A stretch of 64,000 nt of DNA, from the NCBI GenBank assembly GCA_963575745.1, contig CAUYUJ010012559.1, forward strand, positions 2,501 to 66,500, read 5' to 3'. This stretch comes from Prorocentrum cordatum. Lineage: Eukaryota > Sar > Dinophyceae > Prorocentrales > Prorocentraceae. A program made the translations under genes and the position numbers. Shown here piece by piece: positions 1 to 9,639 of the stretch (the first letter of the stretch is position 1; the number at the start of each line of letters is the position of its first letter). The notes below the pieces were generated by a model. The model was given only the letters and a program-made list of their open reading frames with translations, did no database searches and had not been told where the DNA came from.

Positions 1-17
1 TTCATATTGTGAAATTG

Positions 18-127
18 TGGAGGAGGAGGATGAGGAGGAGGAGAAGGCGGAGGAGGAGGAGGAGGAGGAGGAGGAGGACGAGGAGAAGGAGGAGGAGTGG
101 GAGGTGGAGGAGGGAGGAGGGAGGAGG
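18..127. repeat. (GGA)n polypurine tract, left flank of the copia insertion
   Basis: Nearly pure GGA/GGAGGGA repeat. It ends exactly where the LTR begins and resumes after the other LTR at 9640, so the retrotransposon sits inside one purine tract. Confidence 0.95.
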
Positions 128-271
128 AGTTAGTTTTCCAGCGTGAGCTGTCGAACCATTGATGGCTTGAGCCATAGCGTTTACGGATAGTCGAATAACA
201 TTCAAACATATCTCAAACATCTCTGATGGTTCTGAAGCCTCTTACCCCGAACTCATACACACAATCTAACT
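128..271 (-). repeat. 3' LTR of the copia element
   Basis: 144-bp repeat matching 9496-9639 without a visible difference (constant offset of 9368). Its ends form a 6-bp inverted repeat, AGTTAG...CTAACT, rather than the usual TG...CA. Confidence 0.93.
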
Positions 272-601
272 CCGATGCCTGTCCTTTACAGAACCGTAGG
301 AAAACAAACACAGCGGAGCGTGGAGCGATCCACAACTGCTTTAAACATACAGCTTAGCTCTATCTCGATATCTTCTGTAAGACATGCAACAATGCTTTTC
401 GAACATCAGGCTGGCTTGTTAGGCTACTGTGAAAACTCCTGTGCTTTCGAGCTTTATCGAGGAAGCTGGAGGTAGGACGAGTGAGGAGCAGCAACGCAAA
501 GGCAAACGCTCATTTCTCCTCATCACCTGACACAACTCATGTCTCTCTCGCGGATAGTCTCCACGACTGCAACGCATGTCGTAGTAGACGTCGTGATCTA
601 G
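272..601 (-). other. Copia 3' untranslated region
   Basis: 330 bp between the RT stop and the 3' LTR. No conserved protein is seen. The bases just inside the LTR (minus strand AAAGGACAGG) are only weakly purine-rich, so the polypurine primer is uncertain. Confidence 0.6.
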
Positions 602-2869
602 CTACTCCTGGAGGTTCTCGATCTCCTTCTCGGTAGCTTCCGGGTGTTGAGCTGCTCTCTTGTGTCGAACTGCCTGGCCCTCGGTGAGGGTGATCTTCCA
701 CTTGCCGGTAGTGCAGTACAACAAGAGCTGATCGAACCAACCTTCCTTCGTGAGACCGTCGGCTAGCATGATTCTGGTTGGAACGTGTAGTAGAGAACGA
801 ATACGATGATGAACTCGATCTTCGCGAAGTGCCATGATGGCCACACTCTGTGACTTGTCAGATGGTATGCCGCGGCCACCTGTGATCAACTCGAAGAGGT
901 CCATGCAGTCCGTCACTGCATCATGCGGTATGATCGTAATATCCTTCTGGCTTAGCTCCAGCATGTCATGTGCGGTGATCGTGGCACGCGGAGGCAGCAG
1001 CATCTGGCAGAACAACTCTGTGAGCCTTGCCGCAATCAGCTGACCCATATGAGTGCATCCGATGGCTGAAAGCGTCTCCGCATGCGAGGTCGAGTGAGAA
1101 ACTCTTGAAGCTTTGCGAGCACTGAAGAACAACGTGTGCGCATAGCCTCCAACCTTAGACAAGTCCTGACCAGTGATCCACTCGGGCGTGTCGATCTTCA
1201 GGTCGTCATGCATCATCATGACGAACTTTCCTTCGTACGGATAGCAGCTCTTCGTGCTTGCATGCCCGCAGTCGTGTATGCTGCAGAACCTCAGTGGAAA
1301 CGATACTCGATGGTAGTGCAGACCGTTCATCTCCTTCGTCTTGCGAACCTTCGCAAGTACACGATTGGCCATCTTCATATGCTGAACTTGAGGGCACACC
1401 ATCTCTGACTGCAACGAAACCACGTCATGAGCAATATCCACTCGCGTGAGGCATAGCCATAGCAAGCTGCAGACCAACGACCTGAACTGGTGATGTTCGT
1501 ACTCGTCCAGCTCCTGAAAGTCCTTCTTGATGTTGTACGCGTTCGTGAACTTGGCCTCCGGCAGCTTCTCGAGGTAGTGCTGCTGGTGAACCAGCAGGTG
1601 TCCTGGGGTGAGCATCTCGTGCCTCATGCCCAGGTAGGTGAATGGAAGGCCTGTCCTCTTCGGGTTCCCGAACTTCCGTCCGAGCTTCTTAGCGATATGG
1701 TCGAGGAAGTCCTTCGTCGCTGCTAGAAGAAGATCGTCCACGTGAATGATACACAGCGATACAACCTGCCAGCCATTGATGATCATCAGGAAACACTCGT
1801 CATGGGTGCTCATCCTGTAGCCGATGTCCAGCTTCAGGTAGTGCAATAGCGCCAGCTGCCACAGCAGAGGAGCGTCCACCAGGCCATATAGCGCCTTGAG
1901 GCACTTCAGGATGAAGTGTGGAATATCTCCATCCAGTACTGTGATCTTGCTCTTCGGAATGTTCCTCCAGTGCCTCCAAATGTTCGCCGGAGGGCGAAAC
2001 CAGACTTGGCGCGCCTCCTTGGCCCCATGGCCTAGCTCCTTCGCTTTGGCCACCACCTCTGAGAACTTCAGCCCTTGAAGAAAAGCTGTTGAGATGTCGA
2101 AGCTCTCGAGGGTCAACTCGAACTGCATGGCCAGTGAGCAGAGTAGCCTGTGGCTTAGCCGAGAGGCTGTTGACGAATGGCGGCTCACCGTCGTCTTCTG
2201 GCGATCTAGAAAACCTCGACCGCAACACCTTGACTTGACAATACGCTTCTGCCGATTCTTCCACTTGCGCACCCAGATGCCGTCCACGACGTTCGTGGCA
2301 TTCGAGGACAGGTCGATCTCGAAGACATCGTGGCTGTACAGCGACACTGCTTCCTCGTAGTCACCGATCTCCACGACATCCCAGTTGTCGATCACCTCTT
2401 GTGGCGTGAGGAGATCATCAGATGAGACGGAGAAACACTGGTCCTCGCGAATGTCGTAGTAGAAGCACATGGGCCTCGTCATCGGCCCTTCAAGTACTGC
2501 AAACGCCTCTGATGCCGTCCAGGGCAGTTCGCCTCGCTCAGCTTGCTGACTGAAATGTAGGATCTGCTCGGCGTCGGCAATGGCATGCGTGAAGTGTTCC
2601 TCGTCGAAGTGTGGCTTGAAGCCAACTGGAGCAACTTTGCGCAGAGGCTGTCCCAGTCGGTGCTCAGCGTGGTGCACATCGAACCACACCTGGTAGCTGT
2701 GCATCTCGAGCTTCTCCTGCTTGTCCTCGTCGACCTGCTCGCTTGTTGCCGGGCCGTAGTCGATAGTCTCGTCGACGTCGGCGGGCTCAGCGATGGGCAG
2801 GACTGGCTCTGGTGGAGCTGGGGCTCCCGATGATGCCGATGCCGCTGAGGCGCGAACTCCAGGCGCCAC
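602..2869 (-). CDS. Copia reverse transcriptase / RNase H ORF
   Basis: 755 codons downstream of an in-frame TGA (2870-2872); the first codon is GTG, so this is an open frame rather than a proven start. It copies the element's RNA into DNA. Visible motifs are the RVT_2 palm FDISTAFLQG near residues 257-266 (Asp258), the catalytic HVDD at about 376-379 (copia elements normally have YVDD), an RNase H-like core around Asp533 and SHAET near 595-599, and ADGLTKEG close to the C-terminus. The frame is the same as the upstream pol ORF and the 65 codons between are open apart from two TGAs, so gag-pol was probably one continuous frame. Whether this half is translated depends on readthrough or is lost. 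Confidence 0.9.
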   Translation of the reverse strand: MAPGVRASAASASSGAPAPPEPVLPIAEPADVDETIDYGPATSEQVDEDKQEKLEMHSYQVWFDVHHAEHRLGQPLRKVAPVGFKPHFDEEHFTHAIADAEQILHFSQQAERGELPWTASEAFAVLEGPMTRPMCFYYDIREDQCFSVSSDDLLTPQEVIDNWDVVEIGDYEEAVSLYSHDVFEIDLSSNATNVVDGIWVRKWKNRQKRIVKSRCCGRGFLDRQKTTVSRHSSTASRLSHRLLCSLAMQFELTLESFDISTAFLQGLKFSEVVAKAKELGHGAKEARQVWFRPPANIWRHWRNIPKSKITVLDGDIPHFILKCLKALYGLVDAPLLWQLALLHYLKLDIGYRMSTHDECFLMIINGWQVVSLCIIHVDDLLLAATKDFLDHIAKKLGRKFGNPKRTGLPFTYLGMRHEMLTPGHLLVHQQHYLEKLPEAKFTNAYNIKKDFQELDEYEHHQFRSLVCSLLWLCLTRVDIAHDVVSLQSEMVCPQVQHMKMANRVLAKVRKTKEMNGLHYHRVSFPLRFCSIHDCGHASTKSCYPYEGKFVMMMHDDLKIDTPEWITGQDLSKVGGYAHTLFFSARKASRVSHSTSHAETLSAIGCTHMGQLIAARLTELFCQMLLPPRATITAHDMLELSQKDITIIPHDAVTDCMDLFELITGGRGIPSDKSQSVAIMALREDRVHHRIRSLLHVPTRIMLADGLTKEGWFDQLLLYCTTGKWKITLTEGQAVRHKRAAQHPEATEKEIENLQE

Positions 2870-3067
2870 TCAATCGTCGGGCGGAGCGTCTGGTGCTTCT
2901 CGCTTATGCGGTTGCGTTCTGGCTGCAATCGGCGATGCTGCTGATCGATGCCTTAGAGATTCTTGACGAACTTGTCGGTCATGCTCATCGTGCTGGGCTC
3001 GTGGATCTGGAGAAGGTCCATAGTCTCTCGTGCGAGACCTATCCAACTCTGATGTAGTTGGCGATGG
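2870..3067 (-). other. In-frame linker between two TGA stops in copia pol
   Basis: The pol frame stops at TGA 3068-3070, reads open for 65 codons, and meets a second TGA at 2870-2872 before the RT ORF. The linker is hydrophilic (D, R, H, Q rich). Both stops could derive from CGA by one C-to-T change. No hairpin or pseudoknot for readthrough was established. Confidence 0.75.
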
Positions 3068-6000
3068 TCATTCGTGACTTGCTCCTGGTAGAGGTATCTC
3101 CGGCAGAGGTCCCAAGATCGGCTCCTCTGGCTGGCCATAGTCGAGAGTAGGCTCGTGCGCGTTGCCGTAGTCCAGCGTGTCCTGCTGACTAGCTGGTGAA
3201 GACGGTGTCGAGGCCTTGGCCGCTGGAGGCGGCGTGGCTGCTCTCAGAGGTGATGCTGAGATTGCCACCTCTGGTTGCGGAGTCTTCGGTACGGCCACGT
3301 TCTCGCCCGGTATCGGCACCCCTCTTGAAGGTGCCTCCGGCAGAGGAGCCCGCTCGAATACTCTTGATCTTGACCGATCTGCCGTAGCTGGTGAACTGCT
3401 GGAGGATTCCGACAGCTTGACAATGTCGGTGTCTGCTTGGTCGTCTGGGTCGATCGCGCCTGTACTCGCAGGTGGCGCAGGAGGTGTCGGCACGAAACCA
3501 GCGACTGCTCCTCCTCCTGGCGGCGGCGGCGGCGGCCGCATGACGCCCGCCTCGACCTCAGGTGCGACGTCGAACGACACGTTCGGAGACAGTGGCCTGC
3601 GCCTCGCTGGTGGAGGCGTCTTGGGCACATGTGGCTGTGTCGTTGGCTTTGGCACATGCCTCGCTGGTGGAGCTGGCGTTGTTGGTTCAGCTGGTGTCTG
3701 TCGAGCAGCAAGTGGAACCTTCACTGGCAGCTGAGGCTGCTGACCACCTGGTCTTGGAAGATCTCCTTGTTGACGATGGTCGTCTTCATCGTCGCCAGCT
3801 TCCAGCCAAGAGCCTCCAAACGACGTCCATGGTGATGCTATCCATGGAATGGGAGATGAACCACCAACTCCACTGAGGTCAACTTCTGGCGTGTCCTCGA
3901 TCTCGTCGTTCGGCTTGTTGTAACTAAAGTAGAGCATGAAACTCTCGTCCTTCCAAGGGCCTGAGAATGAGAGCGGCAGCGCCTTGTCCGGCACCACATC
4001 GCGGAACATGTAGCTCTCCCGGCGACTGTTGTCCCAGGTAATGAGCTGTCCGCGCTGTGCCGCTGAGATGGCATCTGTCCTCTTGCACTTGTTGCCAAAC
4101 TGGATGCCATCGAACTTCGTGCCGTTGAGAACTCCCGTGAAAACCTTCTGAGCGACCGTCCACAGCGGTGGCGGATTCTGCTCAAGGTCGGGCGGCACGA
4201 CGATATAGCTGCGGTCCGCACTCGAGTAGACCAGGCCGTAGGTGTACGACGAGAAAGCCGCTCCTGTCTCCACCATCTCCATCATCTGCTTGACCGTGTC
4301 GTTGAACTCGTGCTGTGTGGCGTAGACCTGGCTGCTGTGTGACTTATGGTGGAGTAGCCACACGAAGCCGATATGCGGGCGCAGGTGCCTGATGGGCACC
4401 AGCATGATGTGGCCTCTCCAGTCGACCACAGCTCTTGAGCCGTCCTGGTAAACCTTAATCACCTCGCACGGTCCACGCCAGCCAGGGTCGTCCTTTGAAT
4501 CTGGCTCGCGCCAGAGATCTGCCTTTGCGCCATCGATGATCTTCGCGCGGTCCTCGGGCTTGAACTTCTGCATCTTGGTGTTCTGAGCCACTGCCAGGCG
4601 GTCCTCGACGATGCTCTGTAGCATCGCCTCCTTGGCCATCATACGGAGGCGGATGGCCACCTCGATGGCGTCTGGAGCTGTCTCAAGCGCTCCGGCAGCG
4701 GCTGAGATCGTCTTGACCTCTGGGTCATACAGCTCTCTGGGCTGATAGCCCAGCAAGCCCTGGTTGGGCGTGTGGCCGTTGTAGCTGAGCATGCTGTTGG
4801 TGGACATCGCAGTCTCGCAGACCACCTGACTCTGCGTCGTGTTTAGGCCCGTCTTCTGGACTGTTGCCCACAACTTCTGAGCCCCCGTGCGAATGGTCTC
4901 GATCCTTCTCTCTGCGATGGGCGCGGCTGTGTGTCCTTGCGATCCGCCGAAGTCGCGGATGATATCAAACTTCTCGCAGCACTTGCCGACGAGGTCGCTC
5001 GTGATGGCGCCCTCCTGGTCGGTAACCAAATAGATCATCGGGCCGAAGTACCTGATCCAGCTCCTGAAGACCACGGCCATCCACTCGTCGGCGGTCTTGC
5101 GCGGAAGCTCTTCCACCAGACACCAGCGAATGCACTCGTCGACTAGCACGATGAAGGTCTTGTCGAAAATGAAGAAGAGGTCCGTCTGAACCCTGTAGTT
5201 GAAGTGCTCTGACAACATGGCCTTCACCTGCGGTCGAGTCAACTTGCGCTTCCACTGGCTGCGCTCCTTGCAGCACTCGATCACGCCATCGACTAAGTCG
5301 AGCACCTCCTTGCCATAGCCAGCCCGGTAGAGCATCTTCTTGAGCTCCATGGCAGCCGCATGCCAGAACTTGACATGGATGCCCATGATGATGGCCTTCT
5401 TCTCCTTGACTGAGGCCTTCGGATCTCGAAGCACCTTCTTGGCAGCCTTGAGGTCGAAGCTCGGCTCGATGTACGTTGGCGGTGCCACTGCCTCTGGAGG
5501 AGGCTCGATGGCCGCAGCTGGAGCTGCTGCCGCTGCTGCCGCTGCTGGTGCAGCGGGCGCCTCCGCCTGGGCTGGTCCAGGAAGATCTGCTGCTGCCGCT
5601 GGTGCTGCAGGCGCGGCAGGTGGTGCCGCAGGTGCAGCTGGCGGTGGTGCTGCTGCTGCTGCTGGGTCCACTCCCGGCAAGGGCGGATGAAGCCCTGGCG
5701 GTGCTGCTTGCGCACCTCCGCCAGCATCTGGTACACCTCCAGGTGGTATACCCTGGCGGTGTGGAGCAAACCTGCATCCTGCCACACGTGTGTGTGGAGC
5801 CGTAGGAGTGTTGGTGCCGTCGGCCAGCTTCTTGTGTAAGCCATGCTTGCACCTCTCGCAGTTCCAGAGGTGCGTGTAGAATAGCGAGGATTCGTCGCCG
5901 TCCTTGACGACGCCCGTCCGCAGGTAGTCGTGCAAGTCGTGAACGATGGCCGTGACCATCGGCCATGGATAGACAGCCGCCGCAGCTGTCTTGTTGATGC

Positions 6001-8518
6001 TGGTGCCTGGAAACGAGCCCTGCAGTACTGAGTGTTCGCTGCACTTCGAGTCGCCCTGACACTTGTGCAGGACGCGCTGCAGGGTGATGTTGATCATGTG
6101 CAGGAAGGTCGGCTTCTTGACTGGCACTCCAGTTGATGGATCTGATGCCCCAAGCTGACACAGATCGAGATGTCCGAACGTGCCCAGTTGAGCGATCGAC
6201 TTCAATGGAGAACTTTTGAGAATAACCGAGCTCCTTGGATTCTCCAGAACACTGGCTCGTCCATCTCGATGTACCTTGCGAAGACGTTGAGCAACCCACT
6301 GCAAATTGGGACACTCTGCTTGTCGGGACGCTTGGAGCTTCGTGGCCTCCTTCATGACTGTTGAAGCCGACCATGGTGAGCATCGTGGAGACCAGAATTC
6401 TGCCAGACTGGCCAGGATCTTGTCGATCTTATCCAAGAGATCTCGATGCTTCTTCCTGCGAAGATCCCAGCCGTATCTGAAGTCCCGAGGAAACCTGACA
6501 GTCAGGCCTGACATGTATGCGCATAATGAAAGCCTGCCAGAGCCGCTCATGCTCTCCATGAGGTCCAGCTCTGGAATCAGCTTGGAAATCTGCTGACACC
6601 ATTCTTCGGCATTGTCTGGCGTAATGACAATCAGGCCGCTGAAATAGTAGAACTCCTCGGGCACGCATGCGTAGTACTTCTCCAGCTGCTGCTTCTCCTT
6701 TTCGTCCATACCTTCTGGCCAGAGATCTTGAAAGTAGGTTTGACCAGGTACACTCATCCAGCCAGAGGTGAGGGTCTGATTCTGGCACTGCTCCAGACGT
6801 TGAAAACCTTGACGATCTGGAGCAAACAATGCAGCTGCTGCCGGCGACAATTTTGCTTGATGGATGTCATGGTTCACCTGACTGCCTGATGATGCTAGCT
6901 GCGTCGGAGGATCTTGAACGAGTCCGACACCTGTCCTTTTAGCCTCTTGTCGGCGTGGTGAGTCTCTAACGGCTGCTTCCACGCCTGAGGGTGGCGGACC
7001 TTCGATCTCCGACCTGTCGAGGTTGAATGCCCACTCGATGTTTGCCGATACTCCTCGTTGGTACTTGTCAAACCAGTGGGCCTTCAGAACTTTCCAGAGA
7101 TCTCGTTGTTCCTCGGCAATCTCCAGTGCAGTCTGTTCGAACCTGTCCGTTGGCAAAAGATAGTGATTAGAGTCGGTGTAGAGAATACGAACCAATGCCA
7201 CTTGAGGAGGATCCTGCTTGTGCTTGCCGGGAGCTGAAATGATCATGATGCCGTCTCGGTTGTCATAGACACCGCAAGCTACCAACGCACTGCAATCCAC
7301 CATACTTGGTAACGGCATCAAACCAGGACATGATGAGCCCTTGTTGCCGATCAGGTCGGTCGAGAATGCAGCTCCTGGCAGCCCAGGAACTCCGAGAGGC
7401 ATGGTGCACACGCGCAGTCCCGGTTCGGGTCTGCCTCCGACTCCTGTGAACATGGACGTCGAGGGGCCGAAGTGCACCTCGTTCATGGTGCCCAGCGGCT
7501 CGACGATCTTGCCCAGGTAGACGCGCAGTGTGTCGGTGCCCATCAGGGCTGAGGATGCTCCTGTATCCACTAGGAGTCCCAGCCTTTCCACACCTTGAAC
7601 CACGTGCATGGTGCCGAACGTCTCGTTGCTCGCCGGGTAGTTGTACGCCATGTTGATCGTCGCCATCGTCATGAAGATCGACTTCTTGAGCAGCGGCCCT
7701 GCCACAGGTCGGGCTGCTCCCGATGCTGACGACGTATCAGGCGTCGTTGCTGATTGATCAGTGGGGAAATTGAAAACCGTAGTCTGCTCGGTGGGCGTAA
7801 CAACTGCCGCATCCGCGTCGAACTTGGTGCCCAGCTGGACGGTCTGCTTGACTGGAAGCGTGATCTTCGGTCCAGCTGCAATCGATGCCGATGGCGAGCC
7901 CAGGGCGAAGAGTTCTGGCTTAGGAGCTGTCACGTCTCCATCGTATGTGGTCGTAATGCCATGAGTGAACCAACTGCTCTCTCCATCATATTCGTCATAT
8001 TGCCATGATAAGTCGTCCTCGTAGTAGCTACTGCTCTTGCCGTTCCTCTTGCCCTTGCCGTTGCTGGTACTTCTCCACGGCTTGCCGAAGCCTTTGCCAC
8101 TTGAGCGGCTGTCCTTGCCGTTCTTGTTAGACTTGGACTTGCTGCGATACTTTCCTTTGTTGTTGCTGCGGTACTTGCCCTTCTTGCCGTAGTAGTCACC
8201 TGTCTTGGAAGGTGAACTCGACGAAGACTTGACGATCGGGCAGTCCGCGCTCGAGTGCAGTGGAGAGCCGCAGGTCGTGCATCCGTCTGACGATGATGCT
8301 TTGCCTCCGCTCTTGCGGCCTCCTCGTCCTTTCTTGCCACCGCGGCCTCGGCCCTTGTCACGGCCTTGGCCACCTCCTCCGTAGTAGTCCTCCTCGGTGT
8401 ACTCCTCGTACTCCTCGTCATAGGTGCCGTGCTCCTCGTCGTGACTGGTCTCCCAGTCCGTGCCGTCGTCGTACCACGCTCCGTCCTGCCATTCGTCCTC
8501 GCCGTAGCCGACCCACAT
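3068..8518 (-). CDS. Copia pol: zinc knuckle, protease, integrase
   Basis: 1816 codons from an ATG. The N-terminus is acidic, followed by a Gly/Lys/Arg-rich segment and a CCHC knuckle, CX2CX4HX4C, at C80, C83, H88 and C93, typical of the gag nucleic-acid-binding end. The aspartic protease motif DTGAS lies at about 318-322. An Ala/Pro-rich linker near 950-1050 precedes the integrase, with D1113, D1167 and E1203, giving exact DDX35E spacing. The HHCC region before it is only partly recognisable. The C-terminus is a long Pro-rich region. The protein processes the polyprotein and inserts the cDNA. Because the knuckle normally belongs to gag, the ATG at 8518 is probably internal: the same frame reads WESDYDSPETW upstream of it, pointing to an original fusion with gag. 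Confidence 0.93.
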   Translation of the reverse strand: MWVGYGEDEWQDGAWYDDGTDWETSHDEEHGTYDEEYEEYTEEDYYGGGGQGRDKGRGRGGKKGRGGRKSGGKASSSDGCTTCGSPLHSSADCPIVKSSSSSPSKTGDYYGKKGKYRSNNKGKYRSKSKSNKNGKDSRSSGKGFGKPWRSTSNGKGKRNGKSSSYYEDDLSWQYDEYDGESSWFTHGITTTYDGDVTAPKPELFALGSPSASIAAGPKITLPVKQTVQLGTKFDADAAVVTPTEQTTVFNFPTDQSATTPDTSSASGAARPVAGPLLKKSIFMTMATINMAYNYPASNETFGTMHVVQGVERLGLLVDTGASSALMGTDTLRVYLGKIVEPLGTMNEVHFGPSTSMFTGVGGRPEPGLRVCTMPLGVPGLPGAAFSTDLIGNKGSSCPGLMPLPSMVDCSALVACGVYDNRDGIMIISAPGKHKQDPPQVALVRILYTDSNHYLLPTDRFEQTALEIAEEQRDLWKVLKAHWFDKYQRGVSANIEWAFNLDRSEIEGPPPSGVEAAVRDSPRRQEAKRTGVGLVQDPPTQLASSGSQVNHDIHQAKLSPAAAALFAPDRQGFQRLEQCQNQTLTSGWMSVPGQTYFQDLWPEGMDEKEKQQLEKYYACVPEEFYYFSGLIVITPDNAEEWCQQISKLIPELDLMESMSGSGRLSLCAYMSGLTVRFPRDFRYGWDLRRKKHRDLLDKIDKILASLAEFWSPRCSPWSASTVMKEATKLQASRQAECPNLQWVAQRLRKVHRDGRASVLENPRSSVILKSSPLKSIAQLGTFGHLDLCQLGASDPSTGVPVKKPTFLHMINITLQRVLHKCQGDSKCSEHSVLQGSFPGTSINKTAAAAVYPWPMVTAIVHDLHDYLRTGVVKDGDESSLFYTHLWNCERCKHGLHKKLADGTNTPTAPHTRVAGCRFAPHRQGIPPGGVPDAGGGAQAAPPGLHPPLPGVDPAAAAAPPPAAPAAPPAAPAAPAAAADLPGPAQAEAPAAPAAAAAAAAPAAAIEPPPEAVAPPTYIEPSFDLKAAKKVLRDPKASVKEKKAIIMGIHVKFWHAAAMELKKMLYRAGYGKEVLDLVDGVIECCKERSQWKRKLTRPQVKAMLSEHFNYRVQTDLFFIFDKTFIVLVDECIRWCLVEELPRKTADEWMAVVFRSWIRYFGPMIYLVTDQEGAITSDLVGKCCEKFDIIRDFGGSQGHTAAPIAERRIETIRTGAQKLWATVQKTGLNTTQSQVVCETAMSTNSMLSYNGHTPNQGLLGYQPRELYDPEVKTISAAAGALETAPDAIEVAIRLRMMAKEAMLQSIVEDRLAVAQNTKMQKFKPEDRAKIIDGAKADLWREPDSKDDPGWRGPCEVIKVYQDGSRAVVDWRGHIMLVPIRHLRPHIGFVWLLHHKSHSSQVYATQHEFNDTVKQMMEMVETGAAFSSYTYGLVYSSADRSYIVVPPDLEQNPPPLWTVAQKVFTGVLNGTKFDGIQFGNKCKRTDAISAAQRGQLITWDNSRRESYMFRDVVPDKALPLSFSGPWKDESFMLYFSYNKPNDEIEDTPEVDLSGVGGSSPIPWIASPWTSFGGSWLEAGDDEDDHRQQGDLPRPGGQQPQLPVKVPLAARQTPAEPTTPAPPARHVPKPTTQPHVPKTPPPARRRPLSPNVSFDVAPEVEAGVMRPPPPPPGGGAVAGFVPTPPAPPASTGAIDPDDQADTDIVKLSESSSSSPATADRSRSRVFERAPLPEAPSRGVPIPGENVAVPKTPQPEVAISASPLRAATPPPAAKASTPSSPASQQDTLDYGNAHEPTLDYGQPEEPILGPLPEIPLPGASHE

Positions 8519-8543
8519 CCACGATCCATCTGAAGCCCATGTC

Positions 8544-9275
8544 TCAGGAGAGTCGTAGTCCGACTCCCAGTATGTTCATCGAAGATGTCGTGCCTTGATA
8601 CTCGTGATTTGCCATTCTCTGCATCAAGGCGATGAGCTCGGGGAAACGATTGAGGTCTCCTTGAATCTGCATACGTAGGTCGGTCCGCATCTTTTCTGAT
8701 AAGCCTGACATCTGAAGCAGGAGGAAACTCTTGCCGACGTTGTTGAGCTGTAGGCCTCCTTTGTCTGAGGCCTCCTCGAAGCACAGGCGAAACATCGTGA
8801 GGAAGTCATTCATTGGAAGGTGGCCTCTGGTGAGTGAGAAGAAACTTGACAAAGCCACGATTGACATATCTTGATCTTGAACTTCAAACTCTTGAGCGAG
8901 AATGTCCATCAGGACCGAGGCTCCAGCTGGCTCAGCGGGGTGTTGAACGCCTTCAGAGTCTTGCCATTCGGGATGTGAAGGCTGAGCTAGCAATTCGTCT
9001 CCTTCCATCTCACGTCGTTTTCCTACATTGAGGTCCAGTCTGTCGCGTTTCATCTTCATAGCTATCTGGAACGCCGAACCTCTGAGACGTCCTGCCATCG
9101 CTGGACCTGCTGCATGCTTTGGCAGATCTGTCTGCCTCCACCACAGCCTGAGCAGCTGGATGTAGCGGCGCAGCGGTTACTTGCCGTTGCCTGGCCGCCA
9201 TCCTGGTGGCGTGTTCTTGTTGAACGTGTCGAGCGGGATGCCGCCACCACTGCCTGAGGTATCTCCATAATCCAT
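8544..9275 (-). pseudogene. Copia gag with an in-frame stop
   Basis: Capsid-like gag read from ATG 9275 (an ATG at 9389 is also in frame). TAA at 9177-9179 interrupts it, yet the same frame continues with recognisable gag sequence: TPPGWRPG before the stop, and LLRLWWRQTDL then AGRLRGSAFQIAM after it, as in dinoflagellate copia gag. The frame closes at 8544, and pol opens in a different frame just downstream, so a one-base shift near 8545-8590 separates gag from pol. TAA could be a C-to-T change from CAA. The remaining ORF from 9098 (184 codons, alternative start) lacks the N-terminal part. Confidence 0.85.
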
Positions 9276-9483
9276 GGCGAAGTGCGTCCACTTGCCGTGC
9301 CGGGTGTCCGTGATGAGGGTGAGTGAAACTGCAGCTGCAAGGATGTGTACGATGAGCTTGCTCGCGTACGTATGCTGCTGCTGGGACATGTAAAGGCTCT
9401 CGTCGCAATCGACGCTGTGCCGGAACCAGTCGGCGAAGCTGAGGGCAGAGAGACGGCGAGTCTCAAAGGACCTGCCACCACAT
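9276..9483 (-). other. Copia 5' leader
   Basis: About 210 bp between the primer-binding site and the likely gag ATG. A short upstream in-frame extension starts at ATG 9389. No spliced leader is seen. Confidence 0.5.
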
Positions 9484-9494
9484 CGGCGCTACCA
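9484..9494 (-). promoter_or_regulatory. tRNA primer-binding site
   Basis: Minus-strand TGGTAGCGCCG, one base inside the 5' LTR. It equals the Ty1 primer-binding site (TGGTAGCGCC, complementary to the 3' end of yeast initiator tRNA-Met) plus one base. Minus-strand cDNA synthesis would start here. Confidence 0.85.
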
Positions 9495-9495
9495 A

Positions 9496-9639
9496 AGTTA
9501 GTTTTCCAGCGTGAGCTGTCGAACCATTGATGGCTTGAGCCATAGCGTTTACGGATAGTCGAATAACATTCAAACATATCTCAAACATCTCTGATGGTTC
9601 TGAAGCCTCTTACCCCGAACTCATACACACAATCTAACT
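9496..9639 (-). repeat. 5' LTR of the copia element
   Basis: Same 144 bp as 128-271, with AGTTAG/CTAACT ends. It should hold the element's promoter, but no TATA box is obvious, as is common in dinoflagellates. Confidence 0.93.

Larger units (their letters stand above)
128..9639 (-). mobile_element. Complete Ty1/copia LTR retrotransposon
   Basis: A 9.5-kb element read on the minus strand. The sequence shows two identical 144-bp terminal repeats, a primer-binding site one base inside the 5' LTR, and coding regions in the order gag, CCHC zinc knuckle, aspartic protease, integrase, reverse transcriptase, RNase H. Integrase before RT is diagnostic of Ty1/copia. Flanking GGAGG at 123-127 and 9640-9644 forms a 5-bp target repeat, the usual copia length, although a GGA tract would give such a repeat by chance. 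Identical LTRs imply a recent insertion. The coding part nonetheless carries an in-frame TAA in gag, a frame change between gag and pol, and two in-frame TGA codons between integrase and RT. No clear polypurine tract is seen next to the 3' LTR. Confidence 0.95.
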
